DNA from: Prorocentrum cordatum
Lineage: Eukaryota > Sar > Dinophyceae > Prorocentrales > Prorocentraceae
DNA length: 64,000 bases
Direction: 5' to 3'
Assembly (NCBI GenBank): GCA_963575745.1
Contig: CAUYUJ010018066.1
Coordinates: forward strand, 1-64,000
Shown here: piece after piece, positions 32,018 to 42,710 of the stretch
Position numbering within the stretch: position 1 is the stretch's first letter
Layout of the letters: each line of letters starts with the position of its first letter
The notes under the pieces: generated by a model
Seen by the model: only the letters and a program-made list of their open reading frames with translations
What the model was told of the DNA's origin: nothing
Database searches by the model: none
Program-made: the position numbers and the translations under genes

Positions 32018-32040
32018 GCGCTTCAATTTAATTGAAGCGC
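32018..32040. repeat. perfect 23-base palindrome at element boundary
   Basis: gcgcttcaatt-t-aattgaagcgc has 11-base arms around a single central T (32029). A third half-copy, cgcttcaattta, follows at 32049-32060. It marks the switch from GC-rich element DNA to AT-richer DNA, so it may be the terminus of the DIRS-like element or a site it inserted into. Confidence 0.85.
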
Positions 32041-32060
32041 TCGCAGACGCTTCAATTTAA

Positions 32061-33169
32061 AATCACAACTATGAGAAAAATCAAACGTGAAATTAAAAAT
32101 TGAGACGCAGGGATAACATGCATTGGTAGGTCCTGCATTGGTACGTTGTATACAACAGACATGATGGTATGATACACAGCTCCGCTACCACTTATAAGTT
32201 CGTGCTTGCAGGGCGAAGTTGCATACAACATATATTGCTCCGCTACCAGCTGTTGGTGCGAATCCAACGGGTAGCAGCGCCGAGTCCGCATCCGACGGGT
32301 AGCAGCGTCGGGTATGAGGCGGAGATCGAAGGAAAAGGAGGAGAAGGAGGAGGAGGAGGAGGAGGAGGAGGAGGAGGAGGAGGAGGCCCGAGGAGGCCAG
32401 AGGAGGCCAGAGGAGGAGGAGGAGCAGGAGGGGGAGGAGGAGGAGGCAGGGGAGGGAGGGGGAGGCTGAGGAGGGAGGAGGAGAAGGCTGAGGAGGAGGA
32501 GGAGGAGGAGGAGGGGGGGGGCAAAAGGAAGCGGAGGGGGGAGAGGAGGGGGAGGGAGAGGGAAGGGGAGGAGCTTCTGCTTTCGCCGCGCCGCCGCGCT
32601 CGCCGTTCCCGCGGGCCCCCGCGGGGCCCCACGGTACCTCACCACCAGTCCGCGGGGCACTCCCAGTTCTGCCCGTACCTACGGGGGACCCCAGTTATAT
32701 TTATAAAAAGGGATTTGTTTTGAAAAGGGCGTTTCTCGATCGTCTTCGTGGCCTGGAAAGCGAAGAACCCCACCCACAGCTTGTCCACCGCCTCTACCAG
32801 AGGGGGAGGGGGGCCCATCAACAGGGGGCTTCCTCGAAAGTCTAAGGCTTCTTAGATTTAGGCCCGCTCCTCGAGCGGCAAGGAGTGCATCAGCCTATGA
32901 GTCACGTATCCGAAGCAGCACGCGAGAGCGTACGCGGCACTCACGCTGGGTCTGAACGAAACCTCCTTGTGCGAGCTCCACCAAATCTTCCGTGGATTTT
33001 CGGCGCACTGGCTCTTCCAATGACAGGGCAGTGGATGGGCCCCAGGACCCAGACATCCCCGAGTCGACTCATCCAAAAAACAAAATAACACAGAAAATCC
33101 CCACTGTCATCCAACATGTTTATAAATCCCCCGAGTCATCCAACACATAGGATGTCCTAAGGGGGGCCC
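32061..33169. other. intergenic with (GGA)n tract
   Basis: AT-richer DNA surrounds an interrupted (GGA/GGAGGG)n tract at about 32330-32575. Long Ser/Pro or Gly/Glu ORFs across it come from the repeat. Nothing else supported; stops are frequent on both strands in 32.7-33.15 kb. Confidence 0.6.
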
Positions 33170-33877
33170 TTCTCACCGCCTAGTATACTCCAGCACGGCG
33201 CGATCGCCCCTCCCTGTAGGCGGCATGACTGGGCTCCGCCGCGCGGCGCTTTCTCGAGGGGCCCTCGAGGAGCCGGAAGGGAGACGAGGCCGAGGGAGGG
33301 CAAGGATCGAGGAGAGGGAGGGGGCGGGAGGGAAAGGGAGGAGGGGGGCAAGAGAGGGGAGGGGAGGGAGGAGGGGGCAAAAGGGGGGAGGGAGGAGGAA
33401 AGGAGGCGCCCTCGAGGGGGCTCGCGCCCTCGAGGATCTGCCGTCGAGAGCGTCGCGCCCCCTGGTCCTGCGAAAGGGTTTTTGCTTCCTCCTCCGTCCT
33501 CCTGGGAGGGAGGGAACGGGTATGGATGGGGGGGGGCAGGAAGGAGGGAGGGGCGAGGAAAAAGGGAGGAAAAGCAGGCGCTCTCGGGGGGCACGCGCCC
33601 ATCGTCGCTTCTGGTCCTGGGACATGGGCTCCCTCCAGGACGGATCCGTGCGACCCGAATCCGTCGTCGCCCCTGGTCCTGCGGACGTGCCTCCCTCCTT
33701 CCTCCACCTTCCTTCCTCCCTCCTTTCCTCCCTCCTCCTTCTTCCCCCCCTCGTCCTGCAGGGGCGCCGGATGGGCACCCGCCCCCTGGCACTTCCAAGG
33801 CGCGCGCGCTGCTGTCCGTCCGTTCGATCGCTTGCTCCTCCCCTGGGGTGCAATGAGATGTGGCAGAACGTTTTTCC
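33170..33877. repeat. polypurine (GGGAGG) tract region
   Basis: From 33240 to 33600 the plus strand is mostly G/A with GGGAGGGAGG words, then 33690-33760 is the pyrimidine counterpart (tccctccttcctcc). Together they could pair as a loose inverted repeat. Overlapping ORFs on both strands are composition artefacts. Confidence 0.6.
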
Positions 33878-35667
33878 TCAGAAATTCTGTGGCATGGCCT
33901 TCTCCAAAAAACTAAAATAAAAATTAGAGCCCATATGCAACGATTTCGCTATGGAAGACATTGCGCGGTTCTCTGTCTCGTCTAAGTATGTCCAATACTT
34001 GCGCGGGTTTCCTAAGAAACCCGCGCGGAGCACGAGATGGAGGAAACAATGGTGTTTAAACACCATGTGGCCGCCCGCTCTCTTCCAAAAGTGCACGAAT
34101 GCAAAGGCGCAGTCCTCGAGATCTGCCTGTGCTGCAGCTGGCATCCGCCGAGGGCTCCTCTCAATTATGTCGTGGAACCTCTTCATTTGAATGCAGCAGT
34201 GGGGCAAGTACGCAGCAAGGCTCCCCTCGAACAGCGCTGCGTTCTCACGGCACAGTTCTGGCAACAACTTAACGAGCTGGCGTGTTTCCGCCGCTTTGGC
34301 ATGCAAGCGGGGGTTGTGAGGAGGGCCCAACATTTTCAAGGATATCTTAAATATCTTGCTCATGTTGCCTCGGTGAAACATTTGACCGTTCGCTATGTAA
34401 TATGCTCTCAGACGCCGCCTAAGGTGAAGAATGTTATCCTTCCGTCTTAAAATGATAGTCCGTGCTTGGCTGCCCGCGAAATTCCCCTCCACACAGATGC
34501 TCATCACTGCGCCGCACAGGTGCTGAGAAATCCCGAGGTCCACGATATGCATCACGTCTGGGCACAACATGTCGATGTCGAAACCGAACACGCTGAAAAT
34601 CGGAGCGATAAAGTTGAGCCCTATCTGGTTGCTTGAATCGAAAAAGGTCAAAACAGCAGGATCATCAGCCGAACACTCTATCTCCATCACCCTGTGGGTG
34701 TCCTTCACAGGACCAGTCTGCACCAGCCGCCAACCAGCTGTCAAAGCTAGCTCTGGGCACGATCTCCACAACCCGAAGCCACCTATGTCTTCGTCGTGTC
34801 GCATGCAGGCAACTAAACGTGCCAGTTGTGCTTTGCTTGTGACCCGTACAGTTTTTACACAGGCCTGAACCATTGCTGCATACATGCGTGCGTCCTTCTC
34901 CCGCCACCTGCAATCAGCACGTGACCGTGGATATTCATGTAAATCAGCTTTCTTGCAATCGCAGAAAAAACATGGGGTTTCAACATTGTCCCATCTCTTC
35001 ACGCCCAATGCTTGTATGAACTCCAGAAGGTCGGCTCTGTATTCGCACAGTGCGCCGACGAGCCCTCCCCTGCGAGGTCAAATCCCCGCTTCAAGCTGCG
35101 AGTTTCATTTCCGAATGGCTCGTTATCATGATTACTTGCAGGGTACAGGCCGCCAGCTAATATATTCAGGCTCCATACGATAACCCGCATAATGGCGCCT
35201 ATGGTGCAGGCGGCTTTACAACCACACTGGCACATGTCTGATTTACGGATCGCCGTTATCAGGTATCGGGCTTGGGACAGGCAGTTCGACCAGTAGAACG
35301 CGAGGAACGTGTCCTTCTTACTGTGAGGGACGCCATCGCTGTAGAACCCGATGGGGACACTTTTTGCTCCATTGGCGACCGTCACTGGATGGCGTGGGTA
35401 GTGAGGGGGCAAGTCTTCACTCGGGACGCTGCTCACATCGAAGTCTGAGGGGTTACGAGCAACGGCCTCTGCGAACGCCTCGTGTGGGAGATAGAATGGA
35501 AACTGGATTTCTACTCTGCTCTCCGAGTCTTTGTCCCAAATGGGCACACTTGTCGACTGCAGCTGTTCTCGGCTTCGACTGCGCAGCGCTCGCCGAATAT
35601 GCTCCGTGTGATGCGTGGATTCTGGGTCCAGCGCCAAATCCCCCACACCTGTTCCGCCACATCTCAT
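33878..35667 (-). pseudogene. DDE-type (CMC/CACTA-like) transposase candidate, frameshifted
   Basis: Two consecutive ORFs, 34999-35667 (222 codons) and 33878-35008 (376 codons), overlap in different frames. The second frame extends upstream as CEYRADLLEFIQALGVKRWD, so one indel in the G-rich GCAGGGGAGGGC near 35050-35070 splits a protein of about 590 residues. Candidate catalytic features: Asp in FYSDGVPHSKKD, a Cys cluster CQCGCKAACT, Asp/His in CPDVMHIVDLGISQHLCG (34533-34565, similar to the DxMH box of Tnp2/CACTA-type transposases), and Glu in LDETENRAMSSIAKSLHMG. Two CxC-type Cys pairs near CFFCDCKK may bind zinc. Terminal inverted repeats not found. Assignment rests on motif resemblance only. 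Confidence 0.5.
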
Positions 35668-37234
35668 TGCGTGATACGCGATTGTGCAAACATCCTGGGG
35701 CTGAACGCCGCAACGCCCGAACCAGACCTAGCCGCCAGACAAGCTTGCCCGACATATCCCTTTCCTCATTGTTCCTCCACTCCCCTCCCTATCTTACTCC
35801 CTTCTCTTCCCCTCCTCACCCTCTCCGCGTTTTCCCCTCGCCCTTCCCTCCCTGCCCACCTTTCTCCTTTCAGCCGTCCTCGTCCCATTACTGTTCTTCA
35901 CACCTCTCTCCCTCCCTCTCCTCAAATGTTGTCTGGAGCGGGGTCAGGTACGAGGTTGTGGGTTTAACCGTCCTTCGATGTGAGCTTGCCTTGCGACCAC
36001 CTGGTGAGCAAGTATGCTCGCAAACCGGCCCCGCCATCGTCCACGATAGGATCAGCCTGCATCGAGTGGCCCTGGCAAAATCACATCCCCACACATGTTC
36101 CACATATCGTTTTCTCACGTGCACGTACACCCATGGTTCCACGACCCTTTGATGGGGCAAGTGAGGGGCGTTGTGATTTTGTCCTGCCACTCGGGCCTCC
36201 ATCGGCTGTGGCCTCTCAGCTCCGCCCCCAGCGACCAGCAGGCTCATGGCAGCTGCTCGCACAGTCATGGCGGTGAACGAACACTGCCAGAAACCAAAAC
36301 AGGTCCTGCACCAGAAACCGTTCGAGCAAAAGCGGCTGGAAGGCTACTGCCAATGGGGCTTGCAACAGAGCGGAGCATGGGACCATCATACGTGTCATGA
36401 AAAAGCTCCTGTCACGGGAAACTCTGCAATCGTAACCAAATCCGATGCATCAACATGATTTCTACACATTGCTCCCATGCTCCAGCCCTGGGGCAATTAG
36501 ACAAAACAGCTCGGACATAGAGAATTCCGATCCAGTTGAGCCCTTCTCCCGTCCCTCCTCTCCCTCCCCCTACCTCCCGAACTTCCTCGTCACCTCCCTC
36601 CATCCCTCCCTTCCCCGTCCCTCCCTCCCTTCCTTCCCTTCCCTCCCCTCCCCTCCCTTCCCTCCCCCCCAAAATTCTCATAATGCGCTCTCACGCGCGT
36701 CGGGCTTCTCAAGATCGCCCCCTCCAGAAGACAGAACGGATAGCACCTGAAAACTCGAACAGATCTGGCCTGAGCGCTGGTACCCTTCCCACCCTTCTGG
36801 CAATCGCGCCAAACGATCATTTCTCTCGCCGAGCGCCGTTACGCAGTGCGCTCGAGTATATGGCCGCACGCCTCCGCATGCCAAGCGACGCTGAGGGGGG
36901 GCCCTGGTCGTGGAGCACATCATAGCACATCATATGCATATAGTATCATTGTGCGTGAGCTGATGACGTGAAGCAAATTATCTCATTAAACCGGCTACGG
37001 TCTGAACAAGCCCACAAGGGCCCTCCTCATCGTGCTCACGGTTCCAGGGCCCATTCGAAAAAAGTGCACGTTTGAGCTATATCTTTGTATATAGCTCTCT
37101 GCACGCTGCACTGCTCACAGCGCATTTCGTCCTCAGGTCGCTTCCAGGCATGCCCTCCCCCTCCCTTCTTCACTCTCTCGCCCTCCCTCTCCTTCCCTCC
37201 GCTTCCCACAAGGCGGCACCAGCGGCGCCCCTAT
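35668..37234. other. pyrimidine-rich intergenic DNA
   Basis: Long CT tracts (35750-35930, 36540-36670, 37150-37200) alternate with mixed sequence. No exon could be placed with both splice signals. A 70-codon plus-strand ORF at 36246-36458 has ordinary composition but no support. Confidence 0.5.
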
Positions 37235-37336
37235 CTACCTACGCCTGCGCTTGGTATCGCCCTCGCCCTTGAGCGACTCCTCCGCCTCCCCCATGCTCTC
37301 CTTGATCTTGGAGATACGCACGTAGGCCACGCGCGC
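37235..37336 (-). CDS. gene A last exon (stop TAG 37235-37237)
   Basis: 102 bases, 33 residues plus stop, phase 0 after acceptor CTCAGAG|G. Reads ARVAYVRISKIKESMGEAEE, then SLKGEGDTKRRRR: a charged helix ending in four Arg, plausible as a basic C-terminal tail. Confidence 0.55.
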   Translation of the reverse strand, partial: ARVAYVRISKIKESMGEAEESLKGEGDTKRRRR

Positions 37337-40300
37337 CTCTGAGCAGCCAAAGGGAGCAACGCAAGAAGACCTAAGAGAGCAACCAAGAAGTTATGAACTT
37401 ACACTGGAGGTAAACTGCAATGCAAAGAGATAGCAAATGTCAGCTGTTATATTCTTGCGCATGGTGCAGTGCTCCTCGTCCTCCTCACGCCCTCCCCCTT
37501 ATCCAAATCTCATCCGCCCTCCTCCTCCACGCCACCCTCCTTCTCCAAACCCTCAGCTGCAAGGCAAGGGGCCCCATTGCCTCCTTCATGCTGGTGTTCA
37601 TTGTCTCAAGGTTCGGCGCGGCCCCCTCCTTCGACCTGGCACAGGGACCCCGCTCGTTGCAAGTCGTGGTCGTGCATGCCTGCTCTCATTGCTCATGCTC
37701 CCCATCCTTACTGTATAGATCAAGCACGCGGTTGATGCAGCCAAAGGTCTCCGTTCGCATACGGCATCACCTTTTTCACATCATTCCTACTCCCCCTGAT
37801 CCTCCTGCTCCTCCTCCTCCTCCTCGGAGGCGGTTTGAAAGAACAGTTTCTACTTTGCACGTTCGGTGCTCTGCCAACTCGTCCTCCTCTTTTACTCCTC
37901 CCTCCTACTCTTGATCCTCTTCCCCCGTACCCCTATCCTCTCTCATCGCAATCCTCATCACCTTCACTGCGCCTCCTTATCACGATACATGCCATCACTA
38001 AGAGAAGAGCTGACTTCCCCTGGATGCTCTTGATGGTCTCGTCACGCATATCCGACATCACTTTCTTGTGCGTCTCGATCGACTTCTCGAACGGCTTTAG
38101 CCACGGGTTGTCTTTCACCTCCCCTATATCAGAAATGCTTCCACGCTTTCGCTGTATACCCTGTGCCGCTCCCTCTCCAGCCTCCCTCCTCCCTCCTCCT
38201 TCTTGTCGCCATCCTCATCCTCCTCATCCTCTGTCTCCTTGCCCCTTATCCCTTCCTCCGCTCGTCTCCCCTCACACCTTCCTCTCTCTTATTTATTATC
38301 CCTTACCCTTATCATATTACCCATTACCCCTCCCTCTTACCCCTTGTCTCTATTATCCCTTATCCCTCTTATCGATTATCCCTCGTATCCCCTATACCTC
38401 GTATTCCTCTTATCCATCCTATCCCTTGATCCCTCTTATCCCTTGCCAGTTCCTTCCTCTTACCCCGTATCCCTAGTTTCCCTTGCCACTCCCTCTTATC
38501 CTCTTACCCCTTATCCCCCGCCCCTTATCCTCTTCCCCCTTACCCCTTCCTCCACTCTTCTCCTCTCAAGCCCCGCCCCAGCTCACGGCGCCGAGCCCCT
38601 CGAGCAGCACGATCACATTCACGAGGTCCCCGAGCGCATCGGGGATGGATTCGGCTCTCTTGTTGATCATCTGCTCGTCCGAGTTGCCAGCCTGCGCATT
38701 CTTATCCTGGGGATCGAGCGGCCGCGCCATCGATCCCTCGATCCCTTCCGCCTCCTGGGCAATTTGCCTCCCTCACTCCCCCTCCCCTCCCTCCCTCCCC
38801 TCCCTCCCTCCCCTCCCTCCCTCCCCCTACCCTCCCTCAGGAGTTCCCCCTCCTCCCCCTCCCCTCCCTCCCTCTCTGTTTGTCCAGTCGATCCTTATCA
38901 TTACCACTCGAGTCGGACTCGGACTCGGAGTACGAGTACTCACTGTCGCTGTCGCTCTTCTCAGCTTTCACCTCCGCTACACCCTCATGCCCGTATGGGT
39001 TTACTCATTGTTGCCACCTCCACGTGACACATACAATATCTCTCTCACACTACATACGCTGAAGTCTGCAACCTGCTAGGGCCAAAATGCTCGACAGTTT
39101 CACGCGCAGGAGCTGACCTCCGAGAGCCCCTGTCACCCCTTTCGCTGGCACCATCGCCAGCGATGGCCCACTGCTGGACGAAAGGTCGACGGTGTCCGAC
39201 CTCATCGTGGTCCTGATCGCCTGGGTGTGGGCCTGGCGGTGACCAGCTATGTCGATGCGCCGTTGCTGCTGATCGCTACTGTTTGCTGCACCGTTGCTGC
39301 TGATCGCCACTGTTATCGCCACTGCTTCTCATCACAACTACGCTGCTGCATAAACTCGTCTGCCTCCTCCTCAGTCTCCTCCTTGTCAGCCCTCCCTCCC
39401 CTACTCCTCCTTCTCCCTCTCCCCCCTCCTGGTCCTCCTCGTCCTCCCTCGCTTCCAGCATCCATCCTCATCATCCGTCCATGCATGCATGCATCCCGCT
39501 CCCTCCCTCGGGGCACGCATTGATGATCTCGCCGTGCTCGGTCACCCGACAGTACAAGGTGTCGCCAGTCTGGAGGTCCGTCTGGCCCCGCCCCAAGATT
39601 TAGCATTTTCACGTGCTCATCCGCCTTCCCCTCCTCCTCCTCTTCCTCATCGCCATCCTCCTCCTCGTCATCATCCTTATCATTATCCTCCTCCTCCTCC
39701 TCCTTATCCTTATCCTCATCCTTATCATTATCTTCAAATGGAGTCAGAACCAAAGCCCCGTCCCATCCTTGATGTGCGTCTTCTTCATCTTCAGGCAGTA
39801 GGCCTTGACCGCCTCGGTACGTTCCTTGGCCCTGGAGGGGGATCATCATTCGCCCTCCACCTCATCCTCATGTTCCTCCTCCTCCTGCTCGTTCTCATCC
39901 TTCATCCTCATCATAATCCTTTTCATTATCCCCCGATCCGCCTCATCCTCATGTTCATCCTCATCCTGCTCATCCTAATCCTTCGTCATCTTCATCCTCA
40001 TCCTTGTCATTATCCCCCTCCTCGTCACTATCCTTCTCCTCCTTGTCATCCTCATCCTTGTCATTATCCTCCTCCTCCTCTCCTCATAATCTTCAAATGG
40101 CAAAGCTGGCTCCTGATACCCTTGTCCGTCTTCGCGTTCTCTGGCGTCCAGCCGAAGGAAGCCAAAAGGTCGTCATCGTTGTACCAGTTCGAGGACACCT
40201 TGTTCTCGTCCTTTGTCTTGCGCTCCTCCATCTTCATGCAATCCGCGTGGGCGAAAGTGCCTGGACGGGGGGAGAGGGGCAAACTTCCTGGTTTCTGATC

Positions 40301-41026
40301 TTTCTCCTATCCCTATCGTTCTGTCCTCCTTCTCCTCCTCCTCCTCCTTATCCTTACCCCCCTCCTCCTGATCCGTACCCTTATCCTCCTTATCATGCTT
40401 ACCCTATCCTTATCCTCCCCCTCCATATCACTATCCGTATCCTCGTCCTCCTCATTGTCCTTATGCTTTATCCTCCTCTTCCTCCTCATAATCTTCCGTA
40501 TCCTCCTCATCCTCATTATCCCTCTCCTGATCCCACTCCTCATCATCACCACTCTATTCATGGTGCTGCTGTGGCTCCGTATCTACCCCTCTGCATACAT
40601 GGCTGGCCTGTCTCCTTCCAGATCTTCATGAACTCTTTCTGCCCCTCGCGGCTCTTGGCTTTGAACTCTTGCCGGACCGCGCTCTTGGTCTTCTTCATGT
40701 GGTTCCTGCCCCTTTCATTGTTCCCTTGTCTTCCCCTTGTCTGCCTGCCCTGTCCTTTGCAAATCGTCGGTGTTCTGTATTCCTCATCGTTTTGTTACCC
40801 CCTCCTCCGCATCCTCATCCCCCTCCTCCTTCCTCCTCGCCCGTTAGTGCGCAACACACGCACGACCGCATCTGAGACAGAAGGGCCCTCGAGCAAATGG
40901 GCCCCAGACCAGTCCCCGCCTCATCCGTTGCAGGTCGTTTTCGTGCTGCCTCTTCTCAGGGTTGCTCCTGTTCGACTTGGCCCTCTTTTTCCGCTCAGCA
41001 GCACTCATCTTCGCTTTCGGGGGCAT
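37235..41026 (-). CDS. candidate host gene A: multi-exon, basic protein of unknown function
   Basis: Exon-like peptides are spread over 3.8 kb and separated by pyrimidine-rich simple-sequence DNA. Best exons: 40860-41026 (ATG start), 40587-40705, 40120-40260, 38587-38754, 37999-38118 and 37235-37336 (TAG stop). Two weaker ones lie near 39752-39834 and 39515-39585, with candidates near 37560-37760. Phases join exactly for exons 1-2-3; the last three exons are all phase 0 and in multiples of three. Introns would start GT and end AG, usually followed by G. Junction 3-4 does not keep phase, so an exon or base is missing from the model. The protein is Lys/Arg/Glu-rich and mostly helical, with no recognised domain. 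Confidence 0.55.
37999..38118 (-). CDS. gene A exon 7
   Basis: 120 bases, 40 codons, phase 0, acceptor GGGGAG|G and donor TTA|GTGATG. Reads VKDNPWLKPFEKSIETHKKV, then MSDMRDETIKSIQGKSALLL: an amphipathic helical segment. Confidence 0.55.
38587..38754 (-). CDS. gene A exon 6
   Basis: 168 bases, 56 codons, phase 0 at both ends, between acceptor TTGCCCAG|G and donor GCC|GTGAGC. Reads EAEGIEGSMARPLDPQDKNA, then QAGNSDEQMINKRAESIPDA and a hydrophobic helix LGDLVNVIVLLEGLGA. Both splice signals are strong and no stop interrupts. Confidence 0.65.
39515..39585 (-). CDS. gene A exon 5 (uncertain ends)
   Basis: Minus strand reads GQTDLQTGDTLYCRVTEHGE, then IINACPEG, flanked by CT-rich simple DNA. Acceptor and donor are not fixed. 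Confidence 0.35.
39752..39834 (-). CDS. gene A exon 4 (uncertain phase)
   Basis: After CTCCAG the minus strand reads AKERTEAVKAYCLKMKKTHI, then KDGTGLWF and a stop; a GTTCTG donor is possible just before the stop. The leading phase disagrees by one base with exon 3, so either a small exon is missing or the sequence has an indel. Confidence 0.4.
40120..40260 (-). CDS. gene A exon 3
   Basis: 141 bases between acceptor GTCCAG|G and donor GG|GTATCA. Reads TFAHADCMKMEERKTKDENK, then VSSNWYNDDDLLASFGWTPE. Two leading bases complete the codon from exon 2. Confidence 0.6.
40587..40705 (-). CDS. gene A exon 2
   Basis: 119 bases between acceptor GGGGCAG|G and donor GG|GTAGAT. Reads NHMKKTKSAVRQEFKAKSRE, then GQKEFMKIWKETGQPCMQR. 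One leading base and one trailing base fit the phases of exons 1 and 3. Confidence 0.6.
40860..41026 (-). CDS. gene A exon 1 (start)
   Basis: 167 bases. ATG at 41024-41026 opens MPPKAKMSAAERKKRAKSNR, then SNPEKRQHENDLQRMRRG. Ends after GC before the donor GTGTGTTG (phase 2). The frame hits a stop soon after the donor, which supports an exon end here. A lone G completes the codon in exon 2. Confidence 0.55.
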
Positions 41027-41182
41027 ATCGCCTCCCCTCCCCATATTCCAGAGGAGTCGGAGCGACAGAAGGATCGACAGAAGGATCGAGAAAAGGATGG
41101 GAAACCGTGTTTCGCGTTTCACTTTCAGCGCCCCGAAGGGAACAAGTCTGACTCCTCAGGGCGCTTACTGGAGCTGGAGTGA

Positions 41183-41258
41183 GCATTCTGGCCATGCAAT
41201 ATCCAGACATGGAACACTTGCGCCATTCCTCCCACGTCACCGCGCCTGTCGACCTCCC
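41183..41258 (-). CDS. isolated exon candidate upstream of gene A
   Basis: After acceptor TCGACAG the minus strand reads AVTWEEWRKCSMSGYCMARM, then LTPAP, ending at a strong donor CCA|GTAAGC. It may be an upstream exon of gene A or the relic of another gene. The word gcaatatccagacatgg inside it recurs at 41530-41546. Confidence 0.35.
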
Positions 41259-41990
41259 TATCTCCTGCCCCTCACCGAGCGTCCCGTACATGCCGCTCCC
41301 GCTGATGTAACTCCCTCCACATAGGTGCTTCCATCCCCCATCCCTACCTGTATCTATGTACCTCCGCCGCTGCATCCACCCCTACCTATGTCCCATCACC
41401 CCTATATATATAATGTACCTCCGCCATTCATCCTTCTGCTTCCTGCATCCACCCCTACCTATCTACCTCCATCCCTCCACCTCCCTCCCCACGCTTTTCT
41501 CTTTCCCTCGCTCGCTCCATTTTTTGTGCAATATCCAGACATGGGAATCGGCGATCTCCCCGTCGCCTGCACGCTGCGGCCCTGAGGGCAGACACACGGC
41601 ACGATGGCCAACGTCGATCGATCGAGCGAAAGGGAGGTGCACTAAAGAGTTGCCGCGCTCATGGAACTGGAGCCTATCTCCCCCCGCCGCCCTGGGCGCA
41701 CCCACACGCGCCCCTCCCATCGCCCTGAGAGGGGGTCACGATTACCCTCGAGTCGATCCCCCGTGCACTTGGAGCTCCCCCGCCCCCCATCCCCCCCGAC
41801 TCTTCGGGCGCGCGGTCGAACGTCGAAGCGTTCGCGACGCGCGCCCGACGCTTCGGGGGGACGTCGCAGCCTTCCAGGGCTCCCCCCGAACCCTCTGGGG
41901 GGGACTTAAGGCGCCTTGGGAGGGGCCACCGACCCCTCCCGCCCCCCCACGGACCTCCTGGGGGGGGGGCTTAGGCGCCACGGTACGAAC
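41259..41990. other. intergenic, CT-rich to GC-rich
   Basis: Pyrimidine-rich tracts to about 41515, then GC-rich sequence with CCCCCC/GGGGGG words (41780-41975). No supported gene. It contains the second copy of the gcaatatccagacatgg word at 41530-41546. Confidence 0.4.
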
Positions 41991-42710
41991 AAACATTTAA
42001 AAAACATTTAAAAAACATTAAAAAACATTAAAAAACATTAGAAAACATAAAAAACATTAAAAAACATTAAAAAAACATCACCATAGAAAACGTTAAAAAC
42101 GTTAAAAACATTAAGAACATTAAAAACATTAAAAACATTGAAAAACATTATATAAAAAACATTACGAAAACATTAAAAACATTAAAAAACATCAAAACCA
42201 TTAAAAAACAACACATGAAAAACATTACAAAACATTAAAAAACATTAAAAAACATTAAAAAAACATTAAAAAACAACAACACCACAAAAAAAACATTAAA
42301 AAACATTAAAAAACATTTAAAAACATTAGAACACATTAAAAACATTAAAAACATTAAAAAACATTAGAAAACCTTAAAAAACAACACCATAAAAAAACAT
42401 TAAAAACATTAAAAACATTGAAAACATCAGAAAATATTAAAAACATTAAAAAACAACACATGAAAAACATTACAAAAACATTAAAAAAAAAAAACATTAA
42501 AAAACAACACCACAAAAACATTAGCAAAACATTAAAAAACATTTAAGAACATTAAGAAACATTAAACACATTAAAACACATTAAAAAACATTAAAAAACA
42601 TTTGAAAACATTAAAAAACAACACCATGAAAAACATTAAAAACATTAAAAAACATGAAAACATTAAAAAAACATTAAAAAACATTAAAAAACATTAAAAA
42701 ACATTAAGAC
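41991..42710. repeat. AT-rich minisatellite, unit aaaaacatt
   Basis: About 720 bases of imperfect 9-11 base units (aaaaacatta and variants aaaacattga, aacaacaccat), strand-asymmetric (A-rich plus strand). Very different base composition from the GC-rich flanks, with sharp edges at 41990 and 42710. Confidence 0.95.

Larger units (their letters stand above)
25050..32040 (-). mobile_element. tyrosine-recombinase (DIRS-like) retrotransposon
   Basis: Reading right to left: Gag-like ORF (31.7-30.2 kb), Pro-rich linker, reverse transcriptase (29.2-28.2 kb), RNase H (27.95-27.65 kb), a C5-methyltransferase-like C-terminal half (27.3-26.6 kb) and a tyrosine recombinase (26.45-25.05 kb). RT plus RNase H followed by a tyrosine recombinase, with no DDE integrase and no aspartic protease seen, is the signature of DIRS-order elements. 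Frameshifts near 27926, 28870, 29175, 30325 and 31711-31727 make this copy non-functional as read. The recombinase ORF is intact. A perfect palindrome lies at the 5' end (32018-32040). Confidence 0.85.

Noticed and set aside
33240-33870. Large Pro/Ser and Gly/Arg ORFs on both strands
   Set aside because: Purine/pyrimidine tracts are stop-poor; no protein-like segments occur within.
36246-36458. 70-codon plus-strand ORF with ordinary composition
   Set aside because: No splice signals, homology or neighbours support it, and it lies in a minus-strand array.
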